This document shows, in pieces, positions 61,902 through 64,000 of a DNA stretch of 64,000 bases. A program made the translations under genes and the position numbers. Source of the stretch: Streptomyces sp. HUAS YS2 (lineage in GTDB: Bacteria > Actinomycetota > Actinomycetes > Streptomycetales > Streptomycetaceae). Each line of letters begins with the position of its first letter. The stretch's first letter is position 1. The stretch is taken from contig NZ_CP137573.1 in assembly GCF_033343995.1 (NCBI RefSeq), positions 7,659,001 to 7,723,000 on the forward strand, in the 5' to 3' direction. Below the pieces are notes generated by a model that was given only the letters and a program-made list of their open reading frames with translations, did no database searches and was not told the DNA's origin.

Positions 61902-62313
61902 TCACGCAACCCGCGCCAGAGGCACGGGACTTGTCGCTCTACGCCGGGGGACCACCGGCGATGCGATTCACACAATGGCCGAACCGGGAGCGGTTGCATT
62001 CCCTCAACCGAGAACCGAGCTGACGATGATATGTGTTGCACCTGTCTGCGCCGATCGACGAGAGGTTCTCGCTGGTCACAGCCCTTGGGCCTTAACCGTT
62101 GCCGAGGCGCTGCGCTGCAACGCGACTTCTCTCCGGCAACGGTTGGCCGCTGCGACACCCGTCAGTCCCCGCCTCCGCCCGCGTCCATGAAGACGACCCG
62201 TACCCGTCCGATCCGGACAGCGTTCTGATACTACGCGAGCTGGGTAATCTGCGTGCGATTCGATGCTAATTCCAATGCGTGATCGGTGTAGGGTGGTCGT
62301 GGAGGTGAACCGG
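61902..62313. other. tap upstream region with an inverted repeat
   Basis: No gene recognised. AACCGTTGCCG (62094-62104) and CGGCAACGGTT (62134-62144) are perfect 11-bp arms, 29-base spacer, 170 bases before tap. It is a candidate regulatory element. Confidence 0.5.
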
Positions 62314-64000
62314 GTGTCCACTGAGAACGAGCTGTTCGGCGCCGTGGATGCGCTGCTGGAGCAGGTCGCCCAGGATGACCTTCCAACGCCCGAAGAGCGC
62401 AGGCGTCTTCGGGAGGCCTCCGGTCTGAGCCAGGAGCAGATCGCGAAGGCGTTGAAGACCCGGCGGGAGACCATCGGGAACTGGGAGTCCGGGGAGACCG
62501 AGCCCCGGCCGCCGAAGCGCGCTGCATACGCCCGGCTTCTGGAGGGCCTCGCGGAGCGATTCCCGCCCCCAGGAGCCGACCTGCCCGTTGTCGAGGTCGA
62601 AAGCACGGCGGCCCCGGACGCTTTCACCGGTCCAACGCCGCCGACAGACGCGCGGTCCCTGTCCGCCAGTCCGCTCCGGGACGCTGCTGCCAGGACTGAA
62701 CTCGAGAACCCCCAGAGCACCCCCGCTCCCACCGCCCCTGCCGAACAGGCCGTGCCGTCTCCGGCGGACACCCCCAGGAGCACGTCGGCGTCGCGCCGGA
62801 CCGCGGCCCCGGCCGGCACTGCTGTGAGTGACGGCACCGAAGAGCGGTTCGTGAACGGGCCGCTCCTCGTCGTCGACGCCGACACGACCGGGCAGGTGGT
62901 CGCGTACGGCGTGGGCGGCCTGGTCCTGGACGTGCCCGCCACGTCGCTCGCCTCGCTCGTCGAGTGGGCGCTCACCGAGGCACGGCTCGGCGCGCCGAGA
63001 CTGAACGGATCGGGCAGCGACGCCGACCCGCTGCTCGTGCTCACCGCGGCCGCCTGCGAGCGCTACGGCCTGCCGGCCGCCCTCTCGAAGGAGGAGCAGC
63101 TCGCGGGCCGGCTCACCGACGGCCACAAGGCGGTGAAGCAGCTGGCCGCCCAGGACTGGCGGTTGACGAAACGCGGGCTCGGCCCGTGGGCCCGGATCTA
63201 CCGTCCCGCGCAGGCCGGCACACGCCGGTGCGTGCAGCTGTGCCTCCCGTCGTGGAACGCGCTCGACACCCGGCACTGGGCCGACGCGGCCGGCCTTCCC
63301 CCGGCCGAACTCGCCCATCTCCTCGGCGTGTACGCCATGCGGGTGACGACGCCGCGCGGGTCCACAGCCGTGACCGGCCTGGAGCTGATGACCGCCCTGC
63401 ACCCGCCCACCCGCGCCTCCGAGCCGGACGCGACGGGCAAGCGGCACTCCGAGCACAACCCCGGCAGCCTGGGCAAGGACCCGGTCGACTGCGCCCCGTG
63501 CGAGGCCCCCGACGGCCACCCTCTCCTCGCGGACCTCCCGCGCTTCCACCGCCGCACCCCGGCCGAAGTTCTGCTCGAGGAGGCCTACGACTGGGCCCGG
63601 GAACTCACCGACGCCGAGTGCCTGCGCCGGAACCTGGTGGGCATCGACGTGAACATGGCCTTCGCCGCCGGCGCGAACGGCCTGATCGTCGGCCTCGGCG
63701 CGCCGACGCATGTCGACAACCCGGTGTTCGACCCGAAACTCCCGGGCAGCTGGCTGGTCGACCTCTCCCACATCGACCTGTCCCGCGTGAAGTCCGGCAA
63801 GAACTGGGTGGACCTGGACGCCAGCCTGCTGCCGAGCCCGTTCACCCCGACCGGCCACCGCCCCGAGGGCCCCGCCTGGTACGCGACCCCGACGGTCGCC
63901 TACGCCCAGGAGCTGGGCTACGACGTCGCCCCCCTCGAGGCCCACATCCGGTACGACAACGGCCGCTACCTGGACGGCTGGTACAACCGGCTGCGCGACG
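62314..64000 (+). CDS. tap: Telomere-associated protein Tap (5' part, partial)
   Basis: Open for 562 codons with no stop, running off the window; full-length Tap is about 740 residues. Start GTG 62314 with GGAGGTG 7 bases upstream. N-terminus MSTENELFGAVDALLEQ, then an XRE-type HTH (about 28-90: RRRLREASGLSQEQIAKALKTRRETIGNWESGETEPRPPKRAAYARLL) that binds telomere DNA, a Pro/Ala-rich linker (about 100-170), and a long domain with GPLLVVDADTTGQVVAYG, WARIYRPAQAGTRRCVQLCLPSW and a catalytic-looking GIDVNMAFAAGANGLIVGLG. Tap recruits terminal protein Tpg to the telomere during end patching of linear replicons; tpg is expected just downstream. Confidence 0.85.
   Translation, partial: MSTENELFGAVDALLEQVAQDDLPTPEERRRLREASGLSQEQIAKALKTRRETIGNWESGETEPRPPKRAAYARLLEGLAERFPPPGADLPVVEVESTAAPDAFTGPTPPTDARSLSASPLRDAAARTELENPQSTPAPTAPAEQAVPSPADTPRSTSASRRTAAPAGTAVSDGTEERFVNGPLLVVDADTTGQVVAYGVGGLVLDVPATSLASLVEWALTEARLGAPRLNGSGSDADPLLVLTAAACERYGLPAALSKEEQLAGRLTDGHKAVKQLAAQDWRLTKRGLGPWARIYRPAQAGTRRCVQLCLPSWNALDTRHWADAAGLPPAELAHLLGVYAMRVTTPRGSTAVTGLELMTALHPPTRASEPDATGKRHSEHNPGSLGKDPVDCAPCEAPDGHPLLADLPRFHRRTPAEVLLEEAYDWARELTDAECLRRNLVGIDVNMAFAAGANGLIVGLGAPTHVDNPVFDPKLPGSWLVDLSHIDLSRVKSGKNWVDLDASLLPSPFTPTGHRPEGPAWYATPTVAYAQELGYDVAPLEAHIRYDNGRYLDGWYNRLRD

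Noticed and set aside
62266..63945. 559-codon minus-strand open frame
   Set aside because: Antisense of tap, which has a good ribosome site, family N-terminus and domain order.

Overview
The window is GC-rich actinomycete DNA. Gene content (an NdgR-like IclR regulator, AfsR/SARP-type STAND regulator, Tat-exported enzymes, RDD, VanW, pentapeptide and DUF6292 proteins), frequent GTG/TTG starts and dense short-overlap operons point to Streptomyces. The right edge carries a long open frame running off the window whose N-terminus and layout match Tap, the telomere-associated protein of linear Streptomyces replicons. I therefore read the window as the distal part of a chromosome arm, or part of a linear plasmid, with the right side subtelomeric. 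Decayed genes and insertion sequences increase toward that side, which fits.

Left part (1-31 kb). This part is mostly intact accessory metabolism, regulation and transport: a partial IclR regulator, two MFS transporters (one coupled to an ArsR regulator with a clear operator), a type-B carboxylesterase, a SUKH-type protein, a methyltransferase and a Tat-exported agmatine deiminase-like protein. A NarL-type two-component system follows. It converges on a three-gene operon joining a retropepsin-like aspartyl protease/7TM fusion, an ATP-grasp glutamate-ligase-like enzyme and a small exported Pro/Gly/Ala-rich protein. Next come an SDR divergent from a LysR, a SnoaL/hydrolase pair, an MBL hydrolase divergent from an AraC regulator, an RDD protein, a pentapeptide-repeat protein, a second LysR, an ABC-F ATPase behind a tiny upstream ORF, and a TetR divergent from a TIM-barrel-like protein across a perfect 26-bp palindrome.

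Middle (31-46 kb). Intact genes (VOC and YCII proteins, VanW protein, membrane protein, GNAT) are interspersed with debris: several related IS5-type transposase C-termini, an IS110 piece, a NERD-nuclease piece and a GH16 glucanase broken by one stop codon. Two essentially identical 888-bp IS5-type elements in inverted orientation flank about 1 kb; one truncates a DUF5959-like gene and the other splits a second gene.

Right (46-64 kb). A secreted SGNH esterase diverges from a 964-residue AfsR-like regulator. After these come two IS elements only 8 bp apart (one with a passenger gene), unknown genes, a Doc/Fic toxin-antitoxin pair behind a tandem operator-like repeat, a DUF6292 protein (a decayed copy of its 3' end lies at 22.6 kb), an exported RCC1-repeat protein, an HTH/caspase-like protein with a replaced catalytic Cys, and the 5' part of tap.

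Regulation visible in sequence: palindromes at divergent or regulator promoters (ArsR, TetR, AraC, LysR, and one orphan operator before the agmatine deiminase), ATGA/GTGA/TGATG overlaps, and -1 frameshift heptamers A_AAA_GGG in three transposase genes. All family assignments come from reading the sequence; no database search was run.
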